Below, one piece after another: positions 35,621-43,843 of a DNA stretch of 64,000 bases. The translations under genes were made by a program, and so were the position numbers. Under the pieces are notes generated by a model, which worked only from the letters and a program-made list of their open reading frames with translations, did no database searches and had not been told where the DNA came from. The stretch comes from Flavobacteriaceae bacterium UJ101. Lineage in GTDB: Bacteria; Bacteroidota; Bacteroidia; Flavobacteriales; UJ101. Location: contig CP016269.1 of the NCBI GenBank assembly GCA_001880285.1, positions 1,374,501 through 1,438,500 on the forward strand. Reading direction: 5' to 3'. Every line of letters begins with the position of its first letter. Position 1 is the first letter of the stretch.

Positions 35621-36631
35621 ATGCGTTTTACATTACAACACTTTTACATTTGGCTTCTATATGGATTATTTTTATTTGCTATTTTTTTACTTTTTACAGA
35701 TTATACAACCGCATTTATCAATGTAGCAGTTACTTTATTTATACAAATTGGTATTTATTATATTAACTTATACCTTATTATTTCTTCTTTCTATGAAAAA
35801 AAACGTTACTTCTATTATATATTTATAAATATTCTATTAATCATTGTAAGTTTTTTTGTAAGTGAAATAGCTGAAGAATTAAATGAAATGTTTATAGAAG
35901 TGATAGAATCAGAACACTACGAAAATTATAACCCTAAAGCTCTTATTTCTCATACTATTCCTAGTTTACTTTCTATTTTTGCTAGTTTTTTCACCTACTC
36001 TTATTATAAACAAAATCAAGAAGAAAAAAAGAAATTAGCCATTCTAAGTGCTGAAAAGAATTTCTTAATCCAACAAATTAATCCACACTTTCTTTTCAAT
36101 ACATTGAACAATATATATTCTCTTTCATTGGACCATGATCCTAAGGGACCTGAGGCTATTATGCAACTATCTAAAATGTTAGATTATTCATTATATGGTG
36201 GTAGAAAAGGAAAGGTTACTTTACAAAACGAAATTAAATATATTCAACATTTTATCGACCTGTTTAAACTTAAAGATGAAGACATTCAAAATATTAAATT
36301 TGATTATAGTGAAGCTGACGTAAACAAACAAATTGCACCTATGTTATTAGTTCCTTTTATTGAAAATGCTTTTAAACATGGTAATATTGAATCTTCTCAA
36401 GAGAATAGTTTTATTAAAATCACATTAAAAACATGTGATGACTATTGTATTTTTAATTGTGTCAATACTTATTCTATTAGAAAATCCGTTGATCATATAG
36501 GAGGAATAGGAGTTCAAAATGTAAGTAGACGATTAGAACTTCTATATCCTAAAAAACACAACTTAAAAATTGAGCAAAACGAAAAAGAATATTCTGTTTC
36601 ATTAAAAATAGCCCTAAATGAAAACACTTAA
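35621..36631 (+). CDS. LytS/YehU-type sensor histidine kinase
   Basis: About four transmembrane helices form the N-terminal sensor (MRFTLQHFYIWLLYGLFLFA onward, to about residue 130), followed by the His_kinase domain with phospho-acceptor His in FLIQQINPHFLFNTLNNIYS and the ATP-lid motifs VPFIENAFKHGNI and GGIGVQNVSRRLELLYP. Length 336 aa. A TTG at 35615 is less likely than ATG 35621. The stop overlaps the response-regulator start by 14 bases, which shows a matched pair. It presumably regulates the six secreted proteins that follow or the peroxidase operon that diverges from it. Confidence 0.92.
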   Translation: MRFTLQHFYIWLLYGLFLFAIFLLFTDYTTAFINVAVTLFIQIGIYYINLYLIISSFYEKKRYFYYIFINILLIIVSFFVSEIAEELNEMFIEVIESEHYENYNPKALISHTIPSLLSIFASFFTYSYYKQNQEEKKKLAILSAEKNFLIQQINPHFLFNTLNNIYSLSLDHDPKGPEAIMQLSKMLDYSLYGGRKGKVTLQNEIKYIQHFIDLFKLKDEDIQNIKFDYSEADVNKQIAPMLLVPFIENAFKHGNIESSQENSFIKITLKTCDDYCIFNCVNTYSIRKSVDHIGGIGVQNVSRRLELLYPKKHNLKIEQNEKEYSVSLKIALNENT

Positions 36632-37322
36632 ATGTATTATCATTGATGATGAAAAACCAGCACGAAGACTTATTGAAAACTATTGTAACCGAATAGAGTT
36701 AGATGTTGTAGGTGATTTTAAATCTCCATTAGATGCTTTACCTCTATTAGAAAGCAACACTATAGATTTAATATTCTTAGATATTCGTATGCCTGAAATT
36801 TCAGGGATTGATTTTTTAAAAACTTTAAATCATAAACCGTATATTATATTAACGACGGCATATCGAGAATATGCTTTAGATGCTTTTGAATTAGATGTTA
36901 CCGATTATTTATTAAAACCCATTGAATTTCCTCGTTTTTTAAAAGCAATTAATAAAATTCAAAAAAAGCCTGTACAAGTTTATCAAGAGCTAACAGAACC
37001 TGAAAATAAAAACCAATTCATTACAGTCAAGTCCAACAAAAGATTATATAAAGTACCTTTTGAAGATATTTTATACATTCAGTCAGATAATGAGTACATT
37101 ACATTTGTTACCCAATCTCATGGTAAGCTAATGGTACATGGTGCATTAAAAAATATAGAAAAAGAATTACCTTCAAGCTTTTGGAGAATACACCGCTCTT
37201 TTATCATTAATTCGCTTCATATTAGATATGTTGAAGGAAACCGCGTTCTCATTCAAGATAGTCCTTTAACAATTAGTGAATCATACCGGAAAACTTTTTT
37301 TGAACATTGGAATACATTATAA
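36618..37322 (+). CDS. LytTR-family response regulator
   Basis: An N-terminal receiver domain has the acidic pair IIIDDEKPARR, the phospho-accepting Asp in LIFLDIRMPEISG and the Thr/Lys positions TTAYRE and YLLKPIEF. The C-terminal LytTR DNA-binding domain is clear (VPFEDILYIQSDNEYITFV then FWRIHRSFIINSLHIRYVEG). These regulators bind pairs of direct repeats about 21 bases apart. It is translated with the LytS kinase by a 14-base overlap. Immediately downstream lie two copies of TATATAAAAAAGA spaced exactly 21 bp, then the paralog array. Confidence 0.94.
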   Translation: MKTLKCIIIDDEKPARRLIENYCNRIELDVVGDFKSPLDALPLLESNTIDLIFLDIRMPEISGIDFLKTLNHKPYIILTTAYREYALDAFELDVTDYLLKPIEFPRFLKAINKIQKKPVQVYQELTEPENKNQFITVKSNKRLYKVPFEDILYIQSDNEYITFVTQSHGKLMVHGALKNIEKELPSSFWRIHRSFIINSLHIRYVEGNRVLIQDSPLTISESYRKTFFEHWNTL

Positions 37323-37393
37323 TTCATTTAAACACAATATCTTACTATTTCTTTATTTAGTGTTTAATCATATTTTTTAAATTTTAACGTACT

Positions 37394-37441
37394 TATATAA
37401 AAAAGAAACATAAATATATAAAAAAGACATTCTTTTTTATA
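37394..37441 (+). promoter_or_regulatory. Direct repeats at 21-bp spacing and an inverted repeat, possible LytTR site
   Basis: TATATAAAAAAGA occurs at 37394-37406 and 37415-37427, starts exactly 21 bp apart, as expected for a LytTR dimer. The second copy is also the left arm of a hairpin TATAAAAAAGA-CAT-TCTTTTTTATA (37417-37441), which could serve as terminator of the kinase-regulator pair. About 135 bases later begins the first paralog. The AT content makes chance matches more likely. Confidence 0.4.
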
Positions 37442-37574
37442 CAATGTAAAATTAATTTATTTATACACTAAATTTAAAATATTATAATCCAAATATTTAC
37501 AATAAAATCTTTGAGATTTAAAGCTTTTCTTTATCATCATATAAGATATTTCTTATATTGTGCAAAAAGAAAAA

Positions 37575-38282
37575 ATGAGAATATTTAAAATTTTATTATT
37601 AGTAGTATTGAATACTCTGATTTATCCTCTTAACGGACAAATAGGTATTGGAACCCATTCACCCGATAATTCTACGGTTGTTGATATTGTTGCTTCAGAT
37701 AAAGGTATTTCTCTTCCACAAATCCAATTAATTTCAGAAAATGATAAAACCGTTATTCCCAATCCAAAAAAAGGATTGCTCATCTATAATAACGGAACTT
37801 CTTTACCTGAAGGTATTTATTATAATTCTGGAGATCCTTCTAGTCCTACTTGGACTAAATTAGATGGTATTAATTCATCGAGTGGCTCATTAGTTGCTAA
37901 AATACCTTTTTCTTTGGCTAGTCCTGATTCAGTAATTGAACTAGATGATATTCAAATTCGATATAATGCCAGTAAAGAAGGAGGCTATAGTCAAATAAAA
38001 TCAAGTAGTGGAACACTTTATCATTACAATACTTTTATAATGGAAAATTGGGTCAAAAGTGGATCAAAAGACGATGGTATGTATAATGCAGCTAGTAATA
38101 CTACCTGTACCATAAATGGATCTTTTGTGAATATATGTGAATTTACATCTATTGGATCTGCTAATGAATTCAACGATGTTTGGTTTTATATTGATGAAAC
38201 AAAAACCACTTATCATTATCGTGTTAATTTAGTTAAAGTCTCAAAAAAAATATACGCTTCTCAAATATTAGAAAAATTTTAG
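37575..38282 (+). CDS. Secreted VGIGT paralog a (235 aa)
   Basis: First of six tandem paralogs. Start at ATG 37575 (MRIFKILLLVVLNTLIYPLN); a GTG at 37560 is only a longer frame. After the signal peptide, GQIGIGTHSPDNSTVVDI, then KGISLPQIQLI, NPKKGLLIYNNG and EGIYYNSG form the conserved N-terminal module. The C-terminal domain has DDIQIRYNASKEGGYSQIKS, FIMENW, a Cys pair (TTCTINGSFVNIC) and the end SQILEKF. Closest to paralog d. Probably exported to the surface; function unknown. Confidence 0.8.
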   Translation: MRIFKILLLVVLNTLIYPLNGQIGIGTHSPDNSTVVDIVASDKGISLPQIQLISENDKTVIPNPKKGLLIYNNGTSLPEGIYYNSGDPSSPTWTKLDGINSSSGSLVAKIPFSLASPDSVIELDDIQIRYNASKEGGYSQIKSSSGTLYHYNTFIMENWVKSGSKDDGMYNAASNTTCTINGSFVNICEFTSIGSANEFNDVWFYIDETKTTYHYRVNLVKVSKKIYASQILEKF

Positions 38283-38334
38283 CTCAACTATTTTACATTA
38301 TCAACTATCTACATCTAACCCTAAAAATAAAACA

Positions 38335-39060
38335 ATGATTACATTCTATTTTAAAAAAATTACGTTTTTAACTTTCTCATTTCTTTTAGTATCATCCTTA
38401 TTACTTAATGCGCAAGTAGGTATTGGAACTAATACTCCCAATGAATCGTCTATTTTGGATATTGTGGCCTTAAATAAAGGAGTTTCACTTCCCAATGTTA
38501 ATATAACTTCAGAAAATGATAACATAACTGTTCCAAATCCTAAAAAAGGGTTAATCATTTTCAACGATGGATCTTCAATTCATGAAGGATTCTACTACAA
38601 TTCAGGAACTACCACAACCCCTAAATGGACACTTTTAAGTGCACATGATTCATCAAAAGGTTCTTTTGTTGCTAAAATTCCTTTTTCATTAGCAAATCCA
38701 AGTCATGTATTATCCTTAGGTGATATAGAAGTTCGATACAATGCAACAGGAATCAATGGTTATAGTCAAATACGATTTAAAAACTTAGCGCCAGGAGAAA
38801 CTCATAAATATGTTACATTTAATACAGAAAATTGGACACCTCCTTCTACTGGAAGATATAATTCAACCACAACATGTTTAGGAACCTCTTCTTTTACAAA
38901 TATTTGTGGATCTACAGAAATAAAACTGAACAAGGAGTTTAACTCTATTTTAATCTATATTTTCAAAGAAGGTGACTATAACGTCTATAACTACAAAATT
39001 AGCTTTATAACAAAATCCGATGGAAAATCTTATACTTCACTTATAATGGAAAAATATTAG
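38335..39060 (+). CDS. Secreted VGIGT paralog b (241 aa)
   Basis: Same plan as a: signal peptide (FLTFSFLLVSSLLLNAQ), VGIGTNTPNESSILDI, KGVSLPNVNITSEND, NPKKGLIIFNDG, EGFYYNSG. The C-terminal domain contains LGDIEVRYNATGINGYSQIR, RFKNLAPGETHKYVTF, TENW, a Cys pair (TTCLGTSSFTNIC) and ends in IMEKY. It is closest to paralog e, with which it alone shares the FxNLAPGE segment. Spacing from a is 52 bases; a CTAACCCTAAAA word precedes the ATG, as in the b-c spacer. Confidence 0.8.
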   Translation: MITFYFKKITFLTFSFLLVSSLLLNAQVGIGTNTPNESSILDIVALNKGVSLPNVNITSENDNITVPNPKKGLIIFNDGSSIHEGFYYNSGTTTTPKWTLLSAHDSSKGSFVAKIPFSLANPSHVLSLGDIEVRYNATGINGYSQIRFKNLAPGETHKYVTFNTENWTPPSTGRYNSTTTCLGTSSFTNICGSTEIKLNKEFNSILIYIFKEGDYNVYNYKISFITKSDGKSYTSLIMEKY

Positions 39061-39090
39061 TCCTTTTTATAACCCTAAAATCTCACATTT

Positions 39091-39798
39091 ATGTACTCTA
39101 AAAATTTTTACAATAGACAACACGTTATTGTCGTATTCATTACTCTAATATTCTGTGGAAAATTAATTGCACAAGTAGGTATTGGAACTTCAACACCACA
39201 CCAATCTTCCATACTCGATATCGTTGCCTCTAACAAAGGTGTCTCCTTCCCCAATGTTGAATTAACTTCTGAAAATGATACTAAAACAATTGAAAAACCT
39301 GAAAAAGGATTAATTATCTATAATCCAAACAGTTCACATATTCCACAAGGAATTTATTATAATGGAGGAACAACTACAGCACCTAATTGGTTAAAAATAA
39401 AAGGCTCTAGTTCTTCTGAAGGTGTTACTATAGCTAAACAAATTGGTGTCTATGGTGATGACAAAACAGTATCAATAGGAGATATTGAATTTCGAGTTAA
39501 TACTTCTAATACTCCACAATTTAGATCCATTGTAGGAAAAAACCTTACGTACGCTACTTTAGTTAAACAGTTTTGGGTTAGTAGTGATTCGGGGCGCTCC
39601 ACAGATACATGCTCAAACCAAACTCTACATCAAAATTTTAGGACTATCTGTGGAGCAAATGGCTCAAGTACAAAAGAACTTAATGATATTTGGGTTTTTA
39701 TTACAACAGATGGACATCAAGGAACTTATCAATATATTTTTAATTTACTTGAAATTGATGGTATAAAATACTTAGCTCAACTTGTAAAAAAATACTAG
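39091..39798 (+). CDS. Secreted VGIGT paralog c (235 aa)
   Basis: Signal peptide then VGIGTSTPHQSSILDI, KGVSFPNVELTSEND, PEKGLIIYNPNS and QGIYYNGG. Its C-terminal half differs from a, b, d and e: IAKQIGVYGDDKTVSIGDI, LVKQFWVSSDSG, a Cys pair (DTCSNQTLHQNFRTIC) and end LVKKY. It is closest to paralog f in that half. It ends the first triplet; a 274-base regulatory spacer follows. Confidence 0.8.
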   Translation: MYSKNFYNRQHVIVVFITLIFCGKLIAQVGIGTSTPHQSSILDIVASNKGVSFPNVELTSENDTKTIEKPEKGLIIYNPNSSHIPQGIYYNGGTTTAPNWLKIKGSSSSEGVTIAKQIGVYGDDKTVSIGDIEFRVNTSNTPQFRSIVGKNLTYATLVKQFWVSSDSGRSTDTCSNQTLHQNFRTICGANGSSTKELNDIWVFITTDGHQGTYQYIFNLLEIDGIKYLAQLVKKY

Positions 39799-40072
39799 GT
39801 TTTGTTCGTTTTTAAATCTAAAATAATCAAATAAGGCAAAAATCACTTATAAGTTATTAATAATCAATACATAACATAATGATGTATTATGGAATAAATA
39901 TGATATAAAAAACACCATTAAAGATTTACTCTTAGTTAATTGAATAGAATATTTTCATAGAATATATTATTTAAATCACTGATAATCAATATTTTAAATA
40001 TTTTGTTAAAATTTATTAATAAAATGTTAATTATCAGTGATTTAAATTTGCACCATAAAAAGTATTCTACAT
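39799..40072. promoter_or_regulatory. Spacer between the two triplets: 18-bp inverted repeat and -7 box
   Basis: ATTTAAATCACTGATAAT (39969-39986) and ATTATCAGTGATTTAAAT (40030-40047) are perfect inverted copies 43 bases apart. A diverged copy, AAATCACTTATAAG, begins near 39840, and AATCAAT follows both left-hand copies. The right arm overlaps TAAATTTG (40043-40050), a TAnnTTTG box, 22 bases before ATG 40073. A protein bound to the arm would cover the promoter. So the second triplet probably has its own controlled start. Confidence 0.6.
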
Positions 40073-40780
40073 ATGAAAAGACCACTAACAATTCAATTTA
40101 TATTGCTATTTTTTATTATTAGCAACATAAAAAATGCTCAAGTTGGAATCGGAACCCATACTCCTGATGAGTCAACTGTATTAGATATTAGCTCAAACAA
40201 CAAAGGTATTTCTCTACCTAATATCAATTTAACAGCAAAAAATGATTCTACAACAATTTCAAACCCAAAAAAAGGACTCCTCATTTTTAAACCATCTAAT
40301 GATTCCATTTCAGATGGATTCTATTATAATTCAGGAAATTCCACAGACCCCAATTGGCTTCACTTACATGGTTTATCTTCTTCAGAAAGAAAAACTATAG
40401 TCAAATTACCATTAGACAAAGTTAATAAAAATAATGTACTGATATTAAATGATATTGAAATCAGGTATAACCCCGATACCAAAACTTCTCAAATAAAATC
40501 TGTTACAGGTGATGAACTAATATACAATGTCTTCATCATGGAAAATTGGAAATGGGACGAAGGTGGGAGCGGTACCTTTCGAAATGCTTATTCAGGAAAT
40601 AATAATTGTAAAATAACAGGAACTTTTACCAATATATGCCGTGGTACAATGGTAAATACTACTAGAGGCACCAAAAGTGAAGCAAATGACTTTTGGATCT
40701 ATATTGGTGATGATACTTATCATTATTATTTCAGTTTAGTTAATGGAAATTATGCATCACTTATACTCGAAAAATTTTAA
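40073..40780 (+). CDS. Secreted VGIGT paralog d (235 aa)
   Basis: Signal peptide (QFILLFFIISNIKNAQ) then VGIGTHTPDESTVLDI, KGISLPNINLTAKND, NPKKGLLIFKPS and DGFYYNSGNSTDPNWL. The C-terminal half has LNDIEIRYNPDTKTSQIKS, FIMENW, a Cys pair (NNCKITGTFTNIC) and the end LILEKF, all closest to paralog a. Has its own promoter and begins the second triplet. Confidence 0.8.
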   Translation: MKRPLTIQFILLFFIISNIKNAQVGIGTHTPDESTVLDISSNNKGISLPNINLTAKNDSTTISNPKKGLLIFKPSNDSISDGFYYNSGNSTDPNWLHLHGLSSSERKTIVKLPLDKVNKNNVLILNDIEIRYNPDTKTSQIKSVTGDELIYNVFIMENWKWDEGGSGTFRNAYSGNNNCKITGTFTNICRGTMVNTTRGTKSEANDFWIYIGDDTYHYYFSLVNGNYASLILEKF

Positions 40781-40793
40781 AACAATACAAATT

Positions 40794-41516
40794 ATGTCTA
40801 TTTTACCCCTAACCAAATCAAAAATAAATCTTTCACTACTATTTTTTCTACTATTTTATGTTTTCAAAGCACAAATAGGTATTGGAACTAAACTACCTCA
40901 TGAGTCTACTATATTAGATATTGTTTCAACCAATAAAGGGATATCTTTACCCAATATTGAATTAACCTCTGAAAGTGATGTCACTACTATTACTAATCCC
41001 AAAAAAGGATTAATGGTCTACCATACTGCATCAAGTTCTAGTATTCTACCTGAAGGGATTTACTATAATTCTGGAGAATCAACAAATGCTATATGGACAA
41101 AATTCAACCCATATTCTAAATCACATTCATCAATTGTAACGCTACCCTTTTCTGCTAGTGATCCTTCTAAAACATTAGCTATAGGTGATATTGAAATTCG
41201 ATACAATAAAGCTACTCAATTTAATCAAATCAGATTCACAAACCTAGCCCCAGGTGAAAACTTAAAATACACTGTTTTTATTATAGAAAATTGGGAAGGT
41301 AGAGGAAATGGAGAAAGTGAGACTAGAGCAGGTACTTGTTCTGCTAAGGAAACATTTGATAATATATGCAATTCCACCAAGCAAGGTTTTGGAGAAAATA
41401 ATGAAATATGGATCTATGTTCTTAGAAATGGTATTTACTCTGCATATAGATATGATATAACTTTAATTAACATAAACAGTACATCTTTTGATTCCAAAAT
41501 AATTGAAAAATTTTAG
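40794..41516 (+). CDS. Secreted VGIGT paralog e (240 aa)
   Basis: Start at ATG 40794 (MSILPLTKSKINLSLLFFLL); a longer frame from 40743 overlaps paralog d. Mature part: AQIGIGTKLPHESTILDI, KGISLPNIELTSESD, NPKKGLMVYHTA, EGIYYNSGES. The C-terminal half has IGDIEIRYNKATQFNQIR, RFTNLAPGENLKYTVF, IENW, a Cys pair (GTCSAKETFDNIC) and end IIEKF. It resembles b in the C-terminal half, but its STNKG and GLMVYH N-terminal segments match f. Confidence 0.8.
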   Translation: MSILPLTKSKINLSLLFFLLFYVFKAQIGIGTKLPHESTILDIVSTNKGISLPNIELTSESDVTTITNPKKGLMVYHTASSSSILPEGIYYNSGESTNAIWTKFNPYSKSHSSIVTLPFSASDPSKTLAIGDIEIRYNKATQFNQIRFTNLAPGENLKYTVFIIENWEGRGNGESETRAGTCSAKETFDNICNSTKQGFGENNEIWIYVLRNGIYSAYRYDITLININSTSFDSKIIEKF

Positions 41517-41540
41517 TTCTTAACCCTCATCCCTATTATT

Positions 41541-42269
41541 ATGATAACATATAAATCCTTATTACATATTTTCATACTAACTTTTTATACCATAAGCTAT
41601 GCTCAGGTAAAAATTAGTACCTCAACTTTAGGATCTAATATTCCTCATGAATCGACTATATTAGATATGGTTTCAACCAATAAAGGTGTTTCTATACCTA
41701 ATATCGGATTAACTAATGAACACGATTCAACAACTATTAAAAACCCTAAAAAAGGATTAATGGTCTACCATCCTGGACATCGTTATTTAGCAGAAGGTGT
41801 CTATTATAATTCTAAAGATTCTAAAAACCCTCTGTGGGTAAAGATTGAGGCTCTTTCTTCTTATGAAGGAACTCCTTATTCTAAAAATTTAGGTCCTCAT
41901 GATAATAATAGAACCGTAACACTAGATCATATTGAATTCAGACTCATACGGGATAGTAAAGACAATAGACTTAGACCTCAAATTAAATCTACTACTGGAG
42001 CTGATTTAAAATACTCTGTAATAGCTAAGCAATTCTGGCTCAAAAGTGGAAGAGATAATCGAAGTACTAGAGCATCGACTAACCAAACCCTATCAACATC
42101 TTTTCAATGGATTTCAGAAGTTGACAGTTTACGTGATGATCTAAGCGAATTAAATGATATCTGGATTTACATTACAACTCCTGGTAAAGAAGGGACCTAT
42201 CGTTATACAACCAATGTTGTTTTAATTAATGGAATAACAGAAACTTCTCAAATTTTAAAAAAATATTAA
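41541..42269 (+). CDS. Secreted VGIGT-like paralog f (242 aa), cysteine pair lost
   Basis: Signal peptide (LLHIFILTFYTISYAQ) is followed by a changed start VKISTSTLGSNIPHESTILD, so the usual VGIGT motif is degenerate, with MVSTNKGVSIPNIGLTNEHD, NPKKGLMVYHPG and EGVYYNSKD after it. The C-terminal half (KNLGPHDNNRTVTLDHIEF, IAKQFWLKSGRDN, SQILKKY) matches paralog c, but the Cys pair is replaced (RASTNQTLSTSFQWISEV). Losing both cysteines together fits a lost disulfide. It is intact and ends at a strong terminator. Confidence 0.78.
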   Translation: MITYKSLLHIFILTFYTISYAQVKISTSTLGSNIPHESTILDMVSTNKGVSIPNIGLTNEHDSTTIKNPKKGLMVYHPGHRYLAEGVYYNSKDSKNPLWVKIEALSSYEGTPYSKNLGPHDNNRTVTLDHIEFRLIRDSKDNRLRPQIKSTTGADLKYSVIAKQFWLKSGRDNRSTRASTNQTLSTSFQWISEVDSLRDDLSELNDIWIYITTPGKEGTYRYTTNVVLINGITETSQILKKY

Positions 42270-42287
42270 GGCAATTTATTTAAAATT

Positions 42288-42321
42288 AAATAGCATTAGA
42301 GATGTCCAATGCTATTTTTTT
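42288..42321 (+). terminator. Terminator of the paralog array
   Basis: AAATAGCATT (42288-42297) pairs with AATGCTATTT (42308-42317), then T runs to 42321. The ferredoxin gene on the other strand ends at 42320, so the element may serve both. Confidence 0.88.
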
Positions 42322-42550
42322 ATATTTTCTTGACTGAAATAATCTTTACAGGGCAAGCTTTAGCTGCTTTTTCATTATCTTCAAATACCCAATCATTGGG
42401 ATCTTTTACTGTAAAGAACCCTTTTTTCTCTTTTGAATGTAATAAAACAGATTTTCCATCTTTTTTTGACATTCTAAAATGACTTGGAGCCATTTCAGCA
42501 CAATAGTTACAACCGATGCATTTATTTCTTTGTAAAGTAATAACAACCAT
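42320..42550 (-). CDS. Single-cluster ferredoxin
   Basis: A 76-aa protein with CIGCNYCAEMAP near the start and ACPVKIISV near the end, giving the four Cys of one [4Fe-4S] (or [3Fe-4S]) cluster. The inserted middle (MSKKDGKSVLLHSKEKKG) is usual in small Bacteroidota ferredoxins. It is 42 bases downstream of the U32 gene on the same strand, so it probably passes electrons to it or to a partner. Confidence 0.9.
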   Translation of the reverse strand: MVVITLQRNKCIGCNYCAEMAPSHFRMSKKDGKSVLLHSKEKKGFFTVKDPNDWVFEDNEKAAKACPVKIISVKKI

Positions 42551-42592
42551 ATTGTATTGTAAGTTTAGGGGCTTAAAATATCCACAACTTAA

Positions 42593-43843
42593 TTAAGCAA
42601 ACTCTGTTTTTACTATTTTATATAATTTATCTGATGGACGTACCTTAAAGTCCAATGGTATCGTTACCGTATCACCTTTTTGAGCCATTTCTGCTTGTTT
42701 ATCATCAACCCATATTTCATTTACAATAGCCTCTTGAGCTCCTGTAGTAGGACCTGTCACTAAAATTTCATCTCCTATTTTTAAATCATAGGCTTGAATA
42801 TTAAATTCACCTATTTTAGGTTTTGGATAATAATGAATCCCTTTTCCTAAATAGACTTTCTTTTGAGTAGCCATAGAACCACTTACATCACTCCATTCTC
42901 CTAGTTTTTGGCCTAAATAGTAACCACTCCAAAAGCCACGATTATACACCTTCTTTAACTCATTCATCCAGTGTTCAACTTTCTCTTTTGTATAGGTTCC
43001 TTCTGTGATAGAATCAATTGCTTCTCGATACGACTTGATTACTTTTGCAACATATTCTGGTGCACGACCTCTTCCTTCTATTTTTAATACCTTAATTCCA
43101 GCATCTACAATTTGATCCAAGAAATCAAGTGTACATAAATCTTTTGGAGACATCATATACTCATTATCCAATTCGATTTCAAAACCACTTTCTTGATCAA
43201 TCACTGTATATTTTTTTCGACAATTTTGCTTACAAGCTCCTCGATTTGCAGAAGAATTATGAGAATGTAAACTTAGATAACATTTACCTGATACTGCCAT
43301 ACAAAGTGCTCCGTGACCAAATATTTCAATTTCAACTAGATTTCCTGAAGGACCACGAACATCTTCTTTTTCAATATATTCAGTAATTTTTTTTACTTGA
43401 CTTAATGATAATTCGCGACTTAACACCATAGTATCAGCGAACATAGAATAAAATTCTACCGTTTCAACATTCGTAATATTAATTTGTGTTGAAATATGAA
43501 CTTCCATTCCTACTTTACGAGCATAATTAATTACAGATTGATCCATTGCAATTACAGCCGTTATATCAGCTTCCTTAGCACGATTAATCAAAGTGCGTAT
43601 TATCGATAAGTCATGATCATAAATAATCGTATTTAAAGTAAGATAAGTACGAATTCCTTTTGGTCTACATCGTGCTACAATTTCTTCTAAATCATCTAAT
43701 GTAAAATTAATGGAAGCACGCGCACGCATATTCAATTGTTCAACACCAAAATATACGGAATCTGCTCCATTATCAATAGCAGCCTGTAAGCTTTCAAAAT
43801 TCCCCGCAGGAGCCATTAATTCTATTGTACCTTCTTTTGTCAT
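42593..43843 (-). CDS. Peptidase U32 family protein (TrhP/YegQ-like)
   Basis: Members of this family in E. coli (TrhP, RlhA) help hydroxylate tRNA or rRNA bases with prephenate and an iron-sulfur cluster rather than acting as peptidases. The protein starts with IELMAPAGNFESLQAAIDNGADSV-like family sequence (LMAPAGNFESLQ) and holds the hallmark FGHGALCMAVSGKCYLSLHS followed by NRGACKQNCRKKY, with four Cys expected to bind the cluster. LKIEGRGRAPEYVAKVIKSY closes the core. Length 416 aa. A ferredoxin gene follows. The exact RNA target is inferred, not shown. A minus-strand TAACTTTG at 43866-43873 is a good -7 box. Confidence 0.88.
   Translation of the reverse strand: MTKEGTIELMAPAGNFESLQAAIDNGADSVYFGVEQLNMRARASINFTLDDLEEIVARCRPKGIRTYLTLNTIIYDHDLSIIRTLINRAKEADITAVIAMDQSVINYARKVGMEVHISTQINITNVETVEFYSMFADTMVLSRELSLSQVKKITEYIEKEDVRGPSGNLVEIEIFGHGALCMAVSGKCYLSLHSHNSSANRGACKQNCRKKYTVIDQESGFEIELDNEYMMSPKDLCTLDFLDQIVDAGIKVLKIEGRGRAPEYVAKVIKSYREAIDSITEGTYTKEKVEHWMNELKKVYNRGFWSGYYLGQKLGEWSDVSGSMATQKKVYLGKGIHYYPKPKIGEFNIQAYDLKIGDEILVTGPTTGAQEAIVNEIWVDDKQAEMAQKGDTVTIPLDFKVRPSDKLYKIVKTEFA

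Noticed and set aside
37575-42269. Secreted paralogs as phage tail-fibre genes or prophage
   Set aside because: No capsid, terminase, integrase or lysis genes are near, and each protein has a signal peptide. They are better read as cell-exported proteins.
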